From: an uncultured Rhodocyclaceae bacterium
GTDB lineage: Bacteria > Pseudomonadota > Gammaproteobacteria > Burkholderiales > Rhodocyclaceae
Direction: 5' to 3'
Length of the DNA: 20,631 nucleotides
Assembly (NCBI GenBank): GCA_900549295.1
Contig: URNG01000052.1
Coordinates: 1-20,631 of the forward strand
Shown piece after piece: positions 9,033 to 15,813 of this stretch. The notes below the pieces were generated by a model. That model did no database searches. It saw nothing but the letters and a program-made list of their open reading frames with translations, and was not told the origin of the DNA. Each line of letters starts with the position of its first letter. Within the stretch, counting starts at the first letter, position 1. The position numbers were made by a program, and so were the translations under genes.

Positions 9033-10121
9033 ATGAACGTCAACGGCATCCCCACCCGCCCCCTGCGTCCGCTGCCTGCGGAAGGGGCGATTGAAATCAT
9101 CGACCAGACCCAGCTGCCGCAGCGGCTGGTCTGGCAGCGCGTCGATAGCCTGGAAAGTTGCGCTCACGCCATTTCCGCCATGCAGGTGCGCGGCGCGCCG
9201 CTGATCGGGGCGACGGCGGCTTATGGTCTGGCGATCGCGCTCGGCACTGCGGCGGACGACGCCCGGCTCGATGCCGCGCTGACCTGTCTGGGCGCGACGC
9301 GCCCGACCGCCGTCAACCTGCACTGGGCGCTCTCGCGCATGGCGCGGCGGCTGCGCCCGCTGCCGGTTGCCGAACGTTGCCGGGTGGCCTGGGCGGAAGC
9401 CACGGCGATTGCCGAGGAGGATGCGGCGCAGAATGCCGCCATCGGCCAGCACACGCTGGCTTTGTGGAAGGATCTGATCGTCGCCGACGATCGGACGCTC
9501 AACGTCATGACCCACTGCAACGCCGGCTGGCTGGCCACGGTCGACCACGGCACCGCGCTCTCTCCCATTTACGCGGCGCACGATGCCGGTATTCCGGTAC
9601 ATGTCTGGGTGTCCGAAACCCGCCCCCGCAACCAGGGGCTGCTCACCGCCTGGGAACTGGCCCAGCACGGCGTGCCGCACACCGTGATCGCCGACAACGC
9701 GGCGGGTTTCCTGCTGCGCCAGGGCAAGGTCGATGCGGTGATCGTCGGGGCGGATCGCATCGCGGCCAATGGCGACGTCGCCAATAAGATCGGCACCTAT
9801 CTGAAGGCGCTGGCCTGCGCCGACAACGGCATTCCCTTCTACGTCGCCGCGCCGCGCTCCACGCTCGATTTCTCCTGCCCGGACGGGGCGGCGATTCCCA
9901 TCGAGGAGCGCGCGGGCGACGAACTGCGTCTGGTGGCGGGGCTGGATGCCGCACAGCAGCCCGCGACCCTGCGCCAGTTGCCGCCCGACGAGGATGTCGC
10001 CAATCCGGCCTTCGACGTCACGCCCGGCTGGCTGGTCAAGGCCATCATCACTGAGCGCGGCGCCTGCCCCGCCAGCCGCGAAGGTTTGCGGGCGCTTTAC
10101 CCCGAGGCCGATCATGAGTGA
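9033..10121 (+). CDS. mtnA: S-methyl-5-thioribose-1-phosphate isomerase (362 aa)
   Basis: MtnA converts 5-methylthioribose-1-phosphate to 5-methylthioribulose-1-phosphate, and also accepts 5-deoxyribose-1-phosphate, during salvage of 5'-methylthioadenosine or 5'-deoxyadenosine. Seen in the sequence are the substrate-binding QVRGAPLIGATAAYG (51-65), THCNAGWLATVDHGTA with the catalytic cysteine C162, and VGADRIAANGDVANKIGTY with the catalytic aspartate D241. These match the Cys/Asp pair of the B. subtilis enzyme in position. No mtnN, mtnP or mtnK is present in the window, so the substrate must be produced by enzymes encoded elsewhere. The stop overlaps the start of the next gene (ATGAGTGA), so the pair is translationally coupled. 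I see no strong ribosome binding site. Confidence 0.95.
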   Translation: MNVNGIPTRPLRPLPAEGAIEIIDQTQLPQRLVWQRVDSLESCAHAISAMQVRGAPLIGATAAYGLAIALGTAADDARLDAALTCLGATRPTAVNLHWALSRMARRLRPLPVAERCRVAWAEATAIAEEDAAQNAAIGQHTLALWKDLIVADDRTLNVMTHCNAGWLATVDHGTALSPIYAAHDAGIPVHVWVSETRPRNQGLLTAWELAQHGVPHTVIADNAAGFLLRQGKVDAVIVGADRIAANGDVANKIGTYLKALACADNGIPFYVAAPRSTLDFSCPDGAAIPIEERAGDELRLVAGLDAAQQPATLRQLPPDEDVANPAFDVTPGWLVKAIITERGACPASREGLRALYPEADHE

Positions 10122-10755
10122 CCCGCGCCGCCGGCTCATCGATGCCGCCCTGGCCATGCAGGCGGCCGGACTCAATCGCGGCACCGCCGGCAACGTCAGC
10201 CTGCGCGAGAAGGGCAACAGCAGCGACGGCTTCTACATCACCCCCACCGGCATGACCTACGCGGCGCTGACGCCGGACGACATCCCGTACATGACGCTGG
10301 CGGGGGAAATCAGCGGGCAGCGCAAGCCTTCCTCTGAATGGCGCCTGCACCGCGATCTCTACGCCGCCCGCCCGGAAACCAGCGCCGTGCTGCACGCCCA
10401 TTCGCCCTTTGCCGTCAGCCTCGCCTGCCTGCGCTGCGACATTCCGCCCTTTCATTACATGATCGCCCGCTTCGGCGGCGACACGGTGCGGTGCAGCCGC
10501 TACGAGATTTTCGGCTCGCAGGAGCTTTCCGCCGCCGCGCTGGCCGCCATGACCGACCGCCACGCCTGCCTGCTCGCCAATCACGGCCTGCTCGTCGCCG
10601 GCCGCGACCTCGACCACGCCCTCGCCCTGGCGGGCGAACTGGAAGAATTGTGCGAACAATACTGGCGCGCCTGCCAGCTTGGCGACCCGGTGCTGCTCAG
10701 TCCGGCGGAAATGGCGGCCGTGCTGGAAAAATTCAAAACCTATGGGCAGCAATGA
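10114..10755 (+). CDS. Class II aldolase (FucA/Ald2-like), probable 5-(methylthio)ribulose-1-phosphate aldolase of the DHAP shunt
   Basis: The start is ATG 10114, overlapping the mtnA stop by eight bases; longer frames upstream only read through mtnA in another frame. The 213-residue product has the length and layout of L-fuculose-1-phosphate aldolase: GLNRGTAGNVSLR (19-31), ITPTGMTY, PSSEWRLH with the catalytic glutamate E75, zinc ligands in LHAHS (H94, H96) and NHGLL (H157), and the ending VLEKFKTYG, which is nearly identical to FucA. MtnB dehydratases are related, but the FucA-type motifs favour an aldolase. In the DHAP shunt such an enzyme (Ald2) splits 5-methylthioribulose-1-P or 5-deoxyribulose-1-P into dihydroxyacetone phosphate and an aldehyde. 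The family is certain; the substrate is inferred from the coupling to mtnA. Confidence 0.82.
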   Translation: MSDPRRRLIDAALAMQAAGLNRGTAGNVSLREKGNSSDGFYITPTGMTYAALTPDDIPYMTLAGEISGQRKPSSEWRLHRDLYAARPETSAVLHAHSPFAVSLACLRCDIPPFHYMIARFGGDTVRCSRYEIFGSQELSAAALAAMTDRHACLLANHGLLVAGRDLDHALALAGELEELCEQYWRACQLGDPVLLSPAEMAAVLEKFKTYGQQ

Positions 10756-10831
10756 CCTCAAAAAGGCAGGCAGCGGTGGTTTTGCATCCGCTCAGCTTGC
10801 CGCCGGCAGCCGCATGAACCCCAAAACCTTC

Positions 10832-10924
10832 ACCGCCAAGGCGCGAAGGCACCAAGGAAACGCAAAGGAACGACAAAAAGGGCTTTCCTTTGCGAAATTT
10901 TTGCGTCTTGGCGCCTTGGCGGTG
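10832..10924. repeat. Large imperfect inverted repeat downstream of the aldolase gene
   Basis: CACCGCCAAGGCG (10832-10844) is the exact reverse complement of CGCCTTGGCGGTG (10912-10924), and the inner CGCAAAGG (10861-10868) pairs with CCTTTGCG (10887-10894). The whole forms a long cruciform-like dyad with imperfect middle parts. The wording (GCCAAGGCGC, GCAAAGG) resembles intergenic palindromes common in proteobacterial genomes. It may also act as a terminator for mtnA-aldolase. No credible gene lies in 10756-11044. Confidence 0.75.
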
Positions 10925-11044
10925 GATTGTTCCATCCTTCAGCCAGCCGCCGACGTTCGTGCGATTGCCTTGGCTAAGGGATGAATTCAGGCCACGTTCG
11001 CCGGTCTGATCCACAAACCATAATATTTCAACGAGGTTTACAGC

Positions 11045-12031
11045 ATGGCTACGACACACGATCTTCCCACGCACGATCTCGCACGCTGGGCGCAGTCGCA
11101 CGATTTCGGCAGCGCCAACGCCCGCGCCGAGGCCGGCACGCGCTGGGTGCTGTGGATCACCCTCGCCATGATGGTGATCGAAATCGCCGCCGGCTGGTGG
11201 TTTAACTCGATGGCGCTGCTCGCCGACGGCTGGCACATGAGTTCGCACGCCCTGGCGATCGGTCTGGCGGCCTTCGCCTACGGCGCGGCGCGGCGCTATG
11301 CCGCCGACCCGAGCTTCGTTTTCGGCACCTGGAAGATCGAAGTTCTCGCCGGCTACACCAGCGCCCTTTTCCTGATCGTCGTCGCCGCGCTGATGGTGCT
11401 GGGCGCGGTCGAGCGGCTCATCACGCCCTCGCCGATCGCCTACGCGGAAGCCATTTCCATCGCCACTCTCGGCCTCGTCGTCAATTTCGTCTGCGCCATG
11501 ATCCTGCTGCGCGCCGGCCGCCCGGCCTGCTCCGGCCACGATCATGGTCATGCTCACGACCACGGCCACGCGCACGGCCATGACCATGCCGGCGGCGACC
11601 TCAACCTCAAGGCCGCCTACATCCACGTCCTCACCGACGCGCTCACCTCGGTGCTCGCCATTGCCGCGCTCGCCGGCGGCTGGTGGCGGGGCTGGTCCTG
11701 GCTCGACCCCGCCTGCGCGCTGTTCGGCGCGGCCCTGGTCGCCCTGTGGGCCAGGAACCTGTTGCAGGACACCGCCCGCATCCTGCTCGACCGCGAAATC
11801 GACCCGCCCCTGACGCAGGCGATCCGCCGCCGCCTGAGCGCCTTCAACCCCGACCTGCAAATCACCGACCTGCACGTCTGGCGCGTCGGCAACGGCACCT
11901 ACGCCGGCATGCTGTCGCTGCTCACCCACGACCCGGCGCTCACCCCGCTCACCATCCGCGAACTGCTGGCGGAGGAGCGGGAACTCGCGCATCTGACGGT
12001 GGAAATCCACCCCTGCGATACCTGTCAGTAG
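11045..12031 (+). CDS. dmeF: DmeF-type cation diffusion facilitator, Co/Ni/Zn exporter (328 aa)
   Basis: This is an inner-membrane divalent-metal/proton antiporter of the CDF family with about six membrane segments. The metal site in segment 2 reads ADGWHMSSH (D61, H64, H68), the arrangement typical of the DmeF branch, and the partner site in segment 5 reads HVLTDAL (H194, D198). Between segments 4 and 5 lies a very histidine-rich cytoplasmic loop (about H165-H181, HDHGHAHDHGHAHGHDH), a metal-gathering feature. The cytoplasmic C-terminal domain is present (LQITDLHVWRVG) and ends in HPCDTC. An ACGAGG ribosome binding site precedes the ATG. The usual partner repressor gene dmeR is not next to it. 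The DmeF assignment is good; the metal preference (cobalt/nickel) is inherited from the family. Confidence 0.88.
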   Translation: MATTHDLPTHDLARWAQSHDFGSANARAEAGTRWVLWITLAMMVIEIAAGWWFNSMALLADGWHMSSHALAIGLAAFAYGAARRYAADPSFVFGTWKIEVLAGYTSALFLIVVAALMVLGAVERLITPSPIAYAEAISIATLGLVVNFVCAMILLRAGRPACSGHDHGHAHDHGHAHGHDHAGGDLNLKAAYIHVLTDALTSVLAIAALAGGWWRGWSWLDPACALFGAALVALWARNLLQDTARILLDREIDPPLTQAIRRRLSAFNPDLQITDLHVWRVGNGTYAGMLSLLTHDPALTPLTIRELLAEERELAHLTVEIHPCDTCQ

Positions 12032-12050
12032 GCTGCCAGTAACGGAAGCG

Positions 12051-12146
12051 CTGAACAAACCCGTTCGCCATGAGCTTGTCGAAGAGCATCACCTGCAAAA
12101 TCAAGGGCTTCGACAAGCCCAGCCCGAACGGTTTTGATTGATTCAG
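12051..12146. repeat. REP-like dyad built on GCTTGTCGAAG / CTTCGACAAGC
   Basis: Three nested pairings are visible: GCTTGTCGAAG (12074-12084) with CTTCGACAAGC (12108-12118); CCGTTCG (12061-12067) with CGAACGG (12125-12131); and CTGAA (12051-12055) with TTCAG (12142-12146). The CGTTCG...GAGCTTGTCGAAG wording is a palindrome I recognise as widely scattered between genes in beta- and gammaproteobacteria. It sits just past the dmeF stop and may double as its terminator. Confidence 0.75.
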
Positions 12147-12159
12147 AACATCCCCAACC

Positions 12160-12247
12160 GGGAGCGCCGGCGTCCCGCCGGCAAGATCCCGCTTAACTAC
12201 CGCCGAAGCAGCCCGCCAAACCGGGCCGCCAAAATGGCGGCGCTCCC
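12160..12247. repeat. REPIN-like doublet: two inverted REP units with compensatory stems
   Basis: Left unit 12160-12182 and right unit 12225-12247 face each other, both beginning GGGAGC when read inward. Each contains its own perfect 7-bp hairpin with a 3-base loop: GCCGGCG-TCC-CGCCGGC on the left and GCCGCCA-AAA-TGGCGGC on the right. Stem bases differ between the units but pairing is preserved. A GGAG head followed by a short hairpin is the layout of REP elements mobilised by RAYT transposases; no RAYT gene is in the window. A further GGGAGCGCC head lies at 12251-12259 on the minus strand. Confidence 0.75.
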
Positions 12248-12272
12248 AGAGGCGCTCCCGCCGCGCCTGATT

Positions 12273-12312
12273 TTGACGCTTTTTTCACCTTTCCTTGACA
12301 TCCTCTTGACGC
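12273..12312 (+). promoter_or_regulatory. Array A: four 11-bp-phased TTGACGC-like half-sites upstream of the LtaS-like gene
   Basis: Half-sites start at 12273 (TTGACGC), 12284 (TTCACCT), 12295 (TTGACAT) and 12306 (TTGACGC), each exactly 11 bp from the last, that is a 7-bp unit plus a 4-bp spacer. This is the geometry of OmpR/PhoB-family direct-repeat boxes. The array ends 52 bp before the ATG at 12365. I do not find a convincing -10 box downstream. The matching array B lies ahead of the methyltransferase operon. Confidence 0.65.
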
Positions 12313-12364
12313 CCCCCGGCCGACACTGCGCGCGTTTTCATCCGCCCCGTCTGCCATTTCCGCC

Positions 12365-14350
12365 ATGCCGCGTCAAAAAACCGCCTGTTGCGCGCCGCGC
12401 CTGCTGCCGCACCACTCTCCCACCCGTTACCTCGCGCTGTTTCTCGCCGTCTGGCTGGGCGTCTTTCTGCTCACGCGCGGCCTGCTCTGGCTGACGCATC
12501 TGGACGAAGCGCAGGCCGGGCCGCTGGCGGTGGCGCGGCTGTTCCTGCTCGGCGCGCTGTACGACCTCGCCTTTCTCGTCTATGCCGCGCTGCCGCTCGC
12601 CTGTTACCTGCTGCTCTGCCCACGGCGCTGGTGGCAGGCGCGCTGGCATCGGCGCATCCTGACCGCGCTGTTCGCCCTGCTGGTCTTTCTGATGCTGTTC
12701 GTCGCCACCGCCGAATGGCTGTTCTGGGACGAATTCGGCGTGCGCTTCAATTTCATCGCGGTGGATTACCTCGTTTATTCCAAGGAGGTGGTAGACAACA
12801 TCGTCGAGTCCTACCCGCTCTATCGCCTGCTGGCCGTGCTGGCGATCCTGGCCGTCGCCATCACCCTGGCCCTGCGCCCGGCGCTGGCGGCGAGTTTCGC
12901 CGCACCGCCCGGGCCGGAAAATTCGCCGCCTGGCACCGCCCCGAAAACCCTGGCCGCCTTGAAAACCCTGGCCGGCCTGTGCGGTCTGGCCGTCATCAAC
13001 GCTCTGCTGATCGGCCAGGATTTCCCCCACGGCGCCGGCGGCAACGTCTATCAGCGCGAACTGGCGAGCAACGGCCCGTTCCAGTTCTTTGCCGCCTTCC
13101 GCAACAACGAACTCGACTACACGCAGTTTTACGCCACCCTGCCGGACGAACAGGCGTCCGCCCTGCTGCGCTCCGAGGTCGCCGAGCCGAACGCGCGCTT
13201 CCTGAGCGATGCGCCCTTCGACATCCGCCGCCAGATCGACAACCCCGGCCCGGAACAGCGGCGCAACGTCATCCTGGTCACCATCGAAAGCCTGAGCGCC
13301 CGCTATCTCGGCAGCTTCGGCGACACGCGCAAGCTGACGCCCAATCTCGATCGACTGCGCCAGGAAAGCCTGTTCTTCAACAATTTCCGCGCCACCGGCA
13401 CGCGCACCGATCGCGGACTGGAAGCCGTCACCCTGTCCATTCCGCCGACGCCGGGGCGCTCCATCGTCAAGCGCATCGGTCGCGAAAGCGGCTACGGCAG
13501 CCTCGGCCAGCAACTCGCGGCGCGCGGCTACGACAGCGTTTTCATCTACGGCGGACGCGGTTATTTCGACAACATGAACGCCTTTTTCAGCGGCAACGGC
13601 TACCGCATCATCGACCAGAGCAGCGTGCCGGACGCCGAAATGCACTTCACCAACGCCTGGGGCATGGCCGACGAAGACCTCTACCGGCAGGCGCTGAAGC
13701 AGGCCGACGCCGATGCCGCCAGCAACCGCCCCTTCTTCTTCCACCTGATGACCACCTCCAACCACCGCCCCTTCACCTACCCGGACGGACGCATCGACAT
13801 TCCTTCCGGCCAGGGGCGCGCCGGCGCGCTGAAATACACCGACTACGCCATCGGCGAATTCCTCGCCCAAGCGCGTGAGAAACCGTGGTTCGCCAACACC
13901 ATCTTCATCTTCCTCGCCGACCATACCGCCGGCAGCGCCGGGCTGGAGGATCTGCCGGTCGCCAATTACCACATCCCCCTGTTCATCTACGCCCCCGGCT
14001 TCATCGCCGCCCGCGAGGTGGACACCCTGGCCAGCCAGATCGACCTCGCCCCGACCCTGCTGGGCCTGCTCGGCATCAGCTACGAATCCACCTTTTTCGG
14101 CCGCAACCTGCTGCTCGACAACGGCCACCCCGGCCGCGCCGTGATCGGCAATTATCAGCACCTGGGCCTGTTCGACGGCCACGACCTCGCCATCCTCAGC
14201 CCCCGCCGCACCCTGCGCCGCCACCACGACGCCCTGGGAGCCAGCGAGGAGCAAACGGCAACCCTGTCCGATCCCTTGATCGCCCGCGCCATTGCTTACT
14301 ATCAGGGAGCGAGTTACGCGTTTCGCAAGCGGTTGATTTCCTGGCGCTAG
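12365..14350 (+). CDS. LTA synthase family protein: inner-membrane sulfatase-fold phosphoglycerol/phosphoethanolamine-type transferase (661 aa)
   Basis: The N-terminal third holds about five membrane helices (roughly 21-45, 57-88, 99-120, 151-172, 197-215); the rest is an alkaline-phosphatase/sulfatase-fold domain facing the periplasm. Its active-site pieces are visible: NVILVTIES with metal ligand E308, GTRTDRG with the probable nucleophile T348, and FLADHTAG with ligands D519 and H520. The E-to-T and T-to-D distances (40 and 171) are close to those of S. aureus LtaS (45 and 175). Gram-negative members transfer phosphoglycerol or phosphoethanolamine from phospholipids to glycans or lipids; the acceptor here is unknown. 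It follows phased array A and has no evident ribosome binding site. It is convergent with the toxin gene, 24 bases away. Confidence 0.85.
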   Translation: MPRQKTACCAPRLLPHHSPTRYLALFLAVWLGVFLLTRGLLWLTHLDEAQAGPLAVARLFLLGALYDLAFLVYAALPLACYLLLCPRRWWQARWHRRILTALFALLVFLMLFVATAEWLFWDEFGVRFNFIAVDYLVYSKEVVDNIVESYPLYRLLAVLAILAVAITLALRPALAASFAAPPGPENSPPGTAPKTLAALKTLAGLCGLAVINALLIGQDFPHGAGGNVYQRELASNGPFQFFAAFRNNELDYTQFYATLPDEQASALLRSEVAEPNARFLSDAPFDIRRQIDNPGPEQRRNVILVTIESLSARYLGSFGDTRKLTPNLDRLRQESLFFNNFRATGTRTDRGLEAVTLSIPPTPGRSIVKRIGRESGYGSLGQQLAARGYDSVFIYGGRGYFDNMNAFFSGNGYRIIDQSSVPDAEMHFTNAWGMADEDLYRQALKQADADAASNRPFFFHLMTTSNHRPFTYPDGRIDIPSGQGRAGALKYTDYAIGEFLAQAREKPWFANTIFIFLADHTAGSAGLEDLPVANYHIPLFIYAPGFIAAREVDTLASQIDLAPTLLGLLGISYESTFFGRNLLLDNGHPGRAVIGNYQHLGLFDGHDLAILSPRRTLRRHHDALGASEEQTATLSDPLIARAIAYYQGASYAFRKRLISWR

Positions 14351-14374
14351 CGGTCATTTGACGGAAGCAGCCGC

Positions 14375-14659
14375 TCAACCGGGGAATTTGCGCTTCGTGT
14401 GCACCACGTTGAGAACGATGATTGCATCCTCTTGCAGCCGGATAAAGACGACGTAAGGCAGTCTGTTCACCACCAGTTCGCGGCAGCCCGGAATCCGGTT
14501 GCTTTCCCGGATGCGTTCCGGGTAGGGCAAAAGCGCCTCGACCTCGCCGATGATCCGGCGCTCGATTGCTGCGGCCGTTCGGGGGCTGGCTTCGAGGTAG
14601 TAGTAGGCCAGGATTTCTTCGAGGTCGCCGAGCGCCTCGTCTGTCCACAGCACCCGCAT
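14375..14659 (-). CDS. ParE/RelE-family toxin of a type II toxin-antitoxin pair (94 aa)
   Basis: This small basic protein has the ParE/RelE fold signature: WTDEALGDLEEILAYY at the N-terminus (two helices), a central beta region with IPGCRELVVNRLPYVVFIRLQ, and the ending VLNVVHTKRKFPG. Family members poison gyrase (ParE) or cleave mRNA on the ribosome (RelE); the sequence alone does not decide between them, though the ELVV-YVVFIR strand is common in ParE-like proteins. It starts two bases after the antitoxin stop and lacks its own clear ribosome binding site, so it is probably translated by coupling. Confidence 0.9.
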   Translation of the reverse strand: MRVLWTDEALGDLEEILAYYYLEASPRTAAAIERRIIGEVEALLPYPERIRESNRIPGCRELVVNRLPYVVFIRLQEDAIIVLNVVHTKRKFPG

Positions 14660-14661
14660 CG

Positions 14662-14973
14662 TCAGGCGGTTTTACGCAGGCGGGCTTCGAGGCGGCCTTT
14701 CAGCAGGGCCATTGCTTCCGAATGCTCATGCAAACCCGTTTCGCCCGCGACGACGCGCTCCACGGTCTTGCCAACCTTGCCGAACAGCCATTCCTCATAG
14801 CCGGCGTCCGGCTCGATGAAAAAATCTGCCAGCAGCGTGTCTTTCGCGTCTTCAAGCGAAACCATGATGCCGACCGGACGGTCGTTCTTGGTCACGACCA
14901 CGGGTTCGCGCCGGGCCGAATCGAGAAATTCGCCGAAATGGTTCTTGGCCTCGCGGGCGCTCATCACTTTCAT
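14662..14973 (-). CDS. Phd/YefM-family antitoxin (103 aa)
   Basis: The N-terminus MKVMSAREAKNHFGEFLDSA followed by EPVVVTKNDRPVGIMVS is the Phd/YefM DNA-binding and dimerisation fold. The C-terminal half, which should wrap and neutralise the toxin, is charged and probably unfolded when free. These antitoxins repress their own operon, and the toxin acts as co-repressor. AAGGA seven bases before ATG 14973 gives a good ribosome binding site. The pair sits as a self-contained minus-strand unit between the convergent LtaS-like gene and the PAP2 gene, which suggests insertion into an envelope-gene neighbourhood. Confidence 0.92.
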   Translation of the reverse strand: MKVMSAREAKNHFGEFLDSARREPVVVTKNDRPVGIMVSLEDAKDTLLADFFIEPDAGYEEWLFGKVGKTVERVVAGETGLHEHSEAMALLKGRLEARLRKTA

Positions 14974-15002
14974 TTTGATGTCCTTGGGGGCGGATACACG
15001 GT

Positions 15003-15034
15003 GTCCATTGTAGCCATTATGGACGTTTGGACAA
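15003..15034 (-). promoter_or_regulatory. Toxin-antitoxin promoter with overlapping operator
   Basis: On the minus strand, TTGTCC (15034-15029) and TACAAT (15012-15007) are 16 bases apart, a good sigma70 pair about 35 bases ahead of the antitoxin ATG. The inverted repeat GTCCAT-N10-ATGGAC (15003-15008 and 15019-15024) overlaps the -10 box and spacer, and a further GTCCA lies at the -35. This is where an autorepressing Phd/YefM antitoxin would bind. Confidence 0.55.
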
Positions 15035-15045
15035 GCGCTACCCCG

Positions 15046-15801
15046 TCACACCCGCGCCGGTCGATAGAGCAACAAACGGTAGAGCAGCAGGCAGATCGTC
15101 CAGTCGATCAGCAGCGTCCACACATTGTGCGAAAGGAAGTGTTCGCCGCGCATGATCTGGGCGGCGCTGAGCACGGCGCCGGCGGCGAGGACGGCGTAGA
15201 GGGCGCGGTGGGCCAGGCGCGGGCTGCTGTCGCGCAGGGCGAAGAACAGGGCGAGTAACGAGAAGGCGGTGGCGGCGTGGCCGCCCGGCCAGCAGCGGCC
15301 GCTTTTGTGGTGCGCCACGGCGGGCGCGGTGAGCGGCACGTAGGTTTCGCGGCCGTCGAATTCCGTCAATTCCCTGGGGCAGTGCATCCGGGTGGCGGCC
15401 TTGAGGGGCGGCATCAGGGCGCTCGCGGCGGTGATGGCAACGACCAGATACGCCAGATGCCGCCGCCACGGCTTTAGACGCAGGCTCAGGCGCAGATGTA
15501 GAAAGCTGCCGGTCAGCAGCAACAGGAGCAGGACGGCAAAGCCGACGGCCACGAAGCGCACGCCGTCGTGCAGCACATCCTGCAGCCAGAAATCCCGGCG
15601 CAGGGGAAAGCCCTCGCCCGGCTGCCAGAACAGGCGGCTCACGGCAAAGTCCAGGGTTTCCGGCGGAAAGATGAGCAGCAGGCCCATCGCCAGCAGCGGC
15701 AGCAGGAGCCAGCGGCGCCAGGCGAAGGGGCGGCTGGCGAACGATGTTCCGGCGGGCGGTTCTTCGGCCTGCCGCTCCTGTTTCAAAAGCTTTTGCGCCA
15801 T
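15046..15801 (-). CDS. PAP2-family membrane phosphatase (251 aa)
   Basis: This is an integral membrane protein with about six hydrophobic segments. It carries degenerate versions of the three PAP2 motifs: LKAATRMHCPREL (from K134; the usual KX6RP reads KX6CP), WPGGH (172-175, usually PSGH) and MRGEHFLSHNVW (R218, H221/H225, N226). I recall the CPREL/GRCWPGGHA/RGEHFLSH style from a bacterial subfamily, so the protein is probably active, acting on lipid phosphates or undecaprenyl or lipid A phosphates at the periplasmic face. It follows the YejM-like gene by 12 bases and is the last gene of the operon. Substrate is not determinable from sequence. Confidence 0.85.
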   Translation of the reverse strand: MAQKLLKQERQAEEPPAGTSFASRPFAWRRWLLLPLLAMGLLLIFPPETLDFAVSRLFWQPGEGFPLRRDFWLQDVLHDGVRFVAVGFAVLLLLLLTGSFLHLRLSLRLKPWRRHLAYLVVAITAASALMPPLKAATRMHCPRELTEFDGRETYVPLTAPAVAHHKSGRCWPGGHAATAFSLLALFFALRDSSPRLAHRALYAVLAAGAVLSAAQIMRGEHFLSHNVWTLLIDWTICLLLYRLLLYRPARV

Positions 15802-15813
15802 CCCCGGCCTGCC

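Larger units (their letters stand above)
12032..12364. other. Gene-free stretch carrying three layered elements
   Basis: This 333-base gap contains, in order, a REP-like dyad (12051-12146), a REPIN-like doublet (12160-12247) and a four-unit phased regulatory array (12273-12312). The 52-base leader of the LtaS-like gene follows. The only frame across it (from 12138) reads through the repeats and shows no protein family. Confidence 0.8.

Noticed and set aside
10679..10984. Possible small plus-strand gene overlapping the aldolase 3' end
   Set aside because: It reads through the large inverted repeat in another frame, with no ribosome binding site and no recognisable product.
10997..11024. TTCGCC / CATAAT as a promoter for dmeF
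   Set aside because: The predicted start would fall on the ribosome binding site, leaving almost no leader, and the -35 is poor.
12295..12300. Perfect TTGACA hexamer as the -35 of the LtaS-like gene
   Set aside because: No -10 box lies at acceptable spacing; it is better explained as one unit of the 11-bp-phased array.
12051..12312. CRISPR-like repeat cluster
   Set aside because: The repeats are inverted or 11-bp periodic, with no 25-40 bp direct repeats, spacers or cas genes.
10733..14254. Long minus-strand frames opposite dmeF (10733-12058) and the LtaS-like gene (12338-14254)
   Set aside because: They run through intergenic palindromes and opposite strongly supported genes; the composition is typical of antisense frames in GC-rich DNA.
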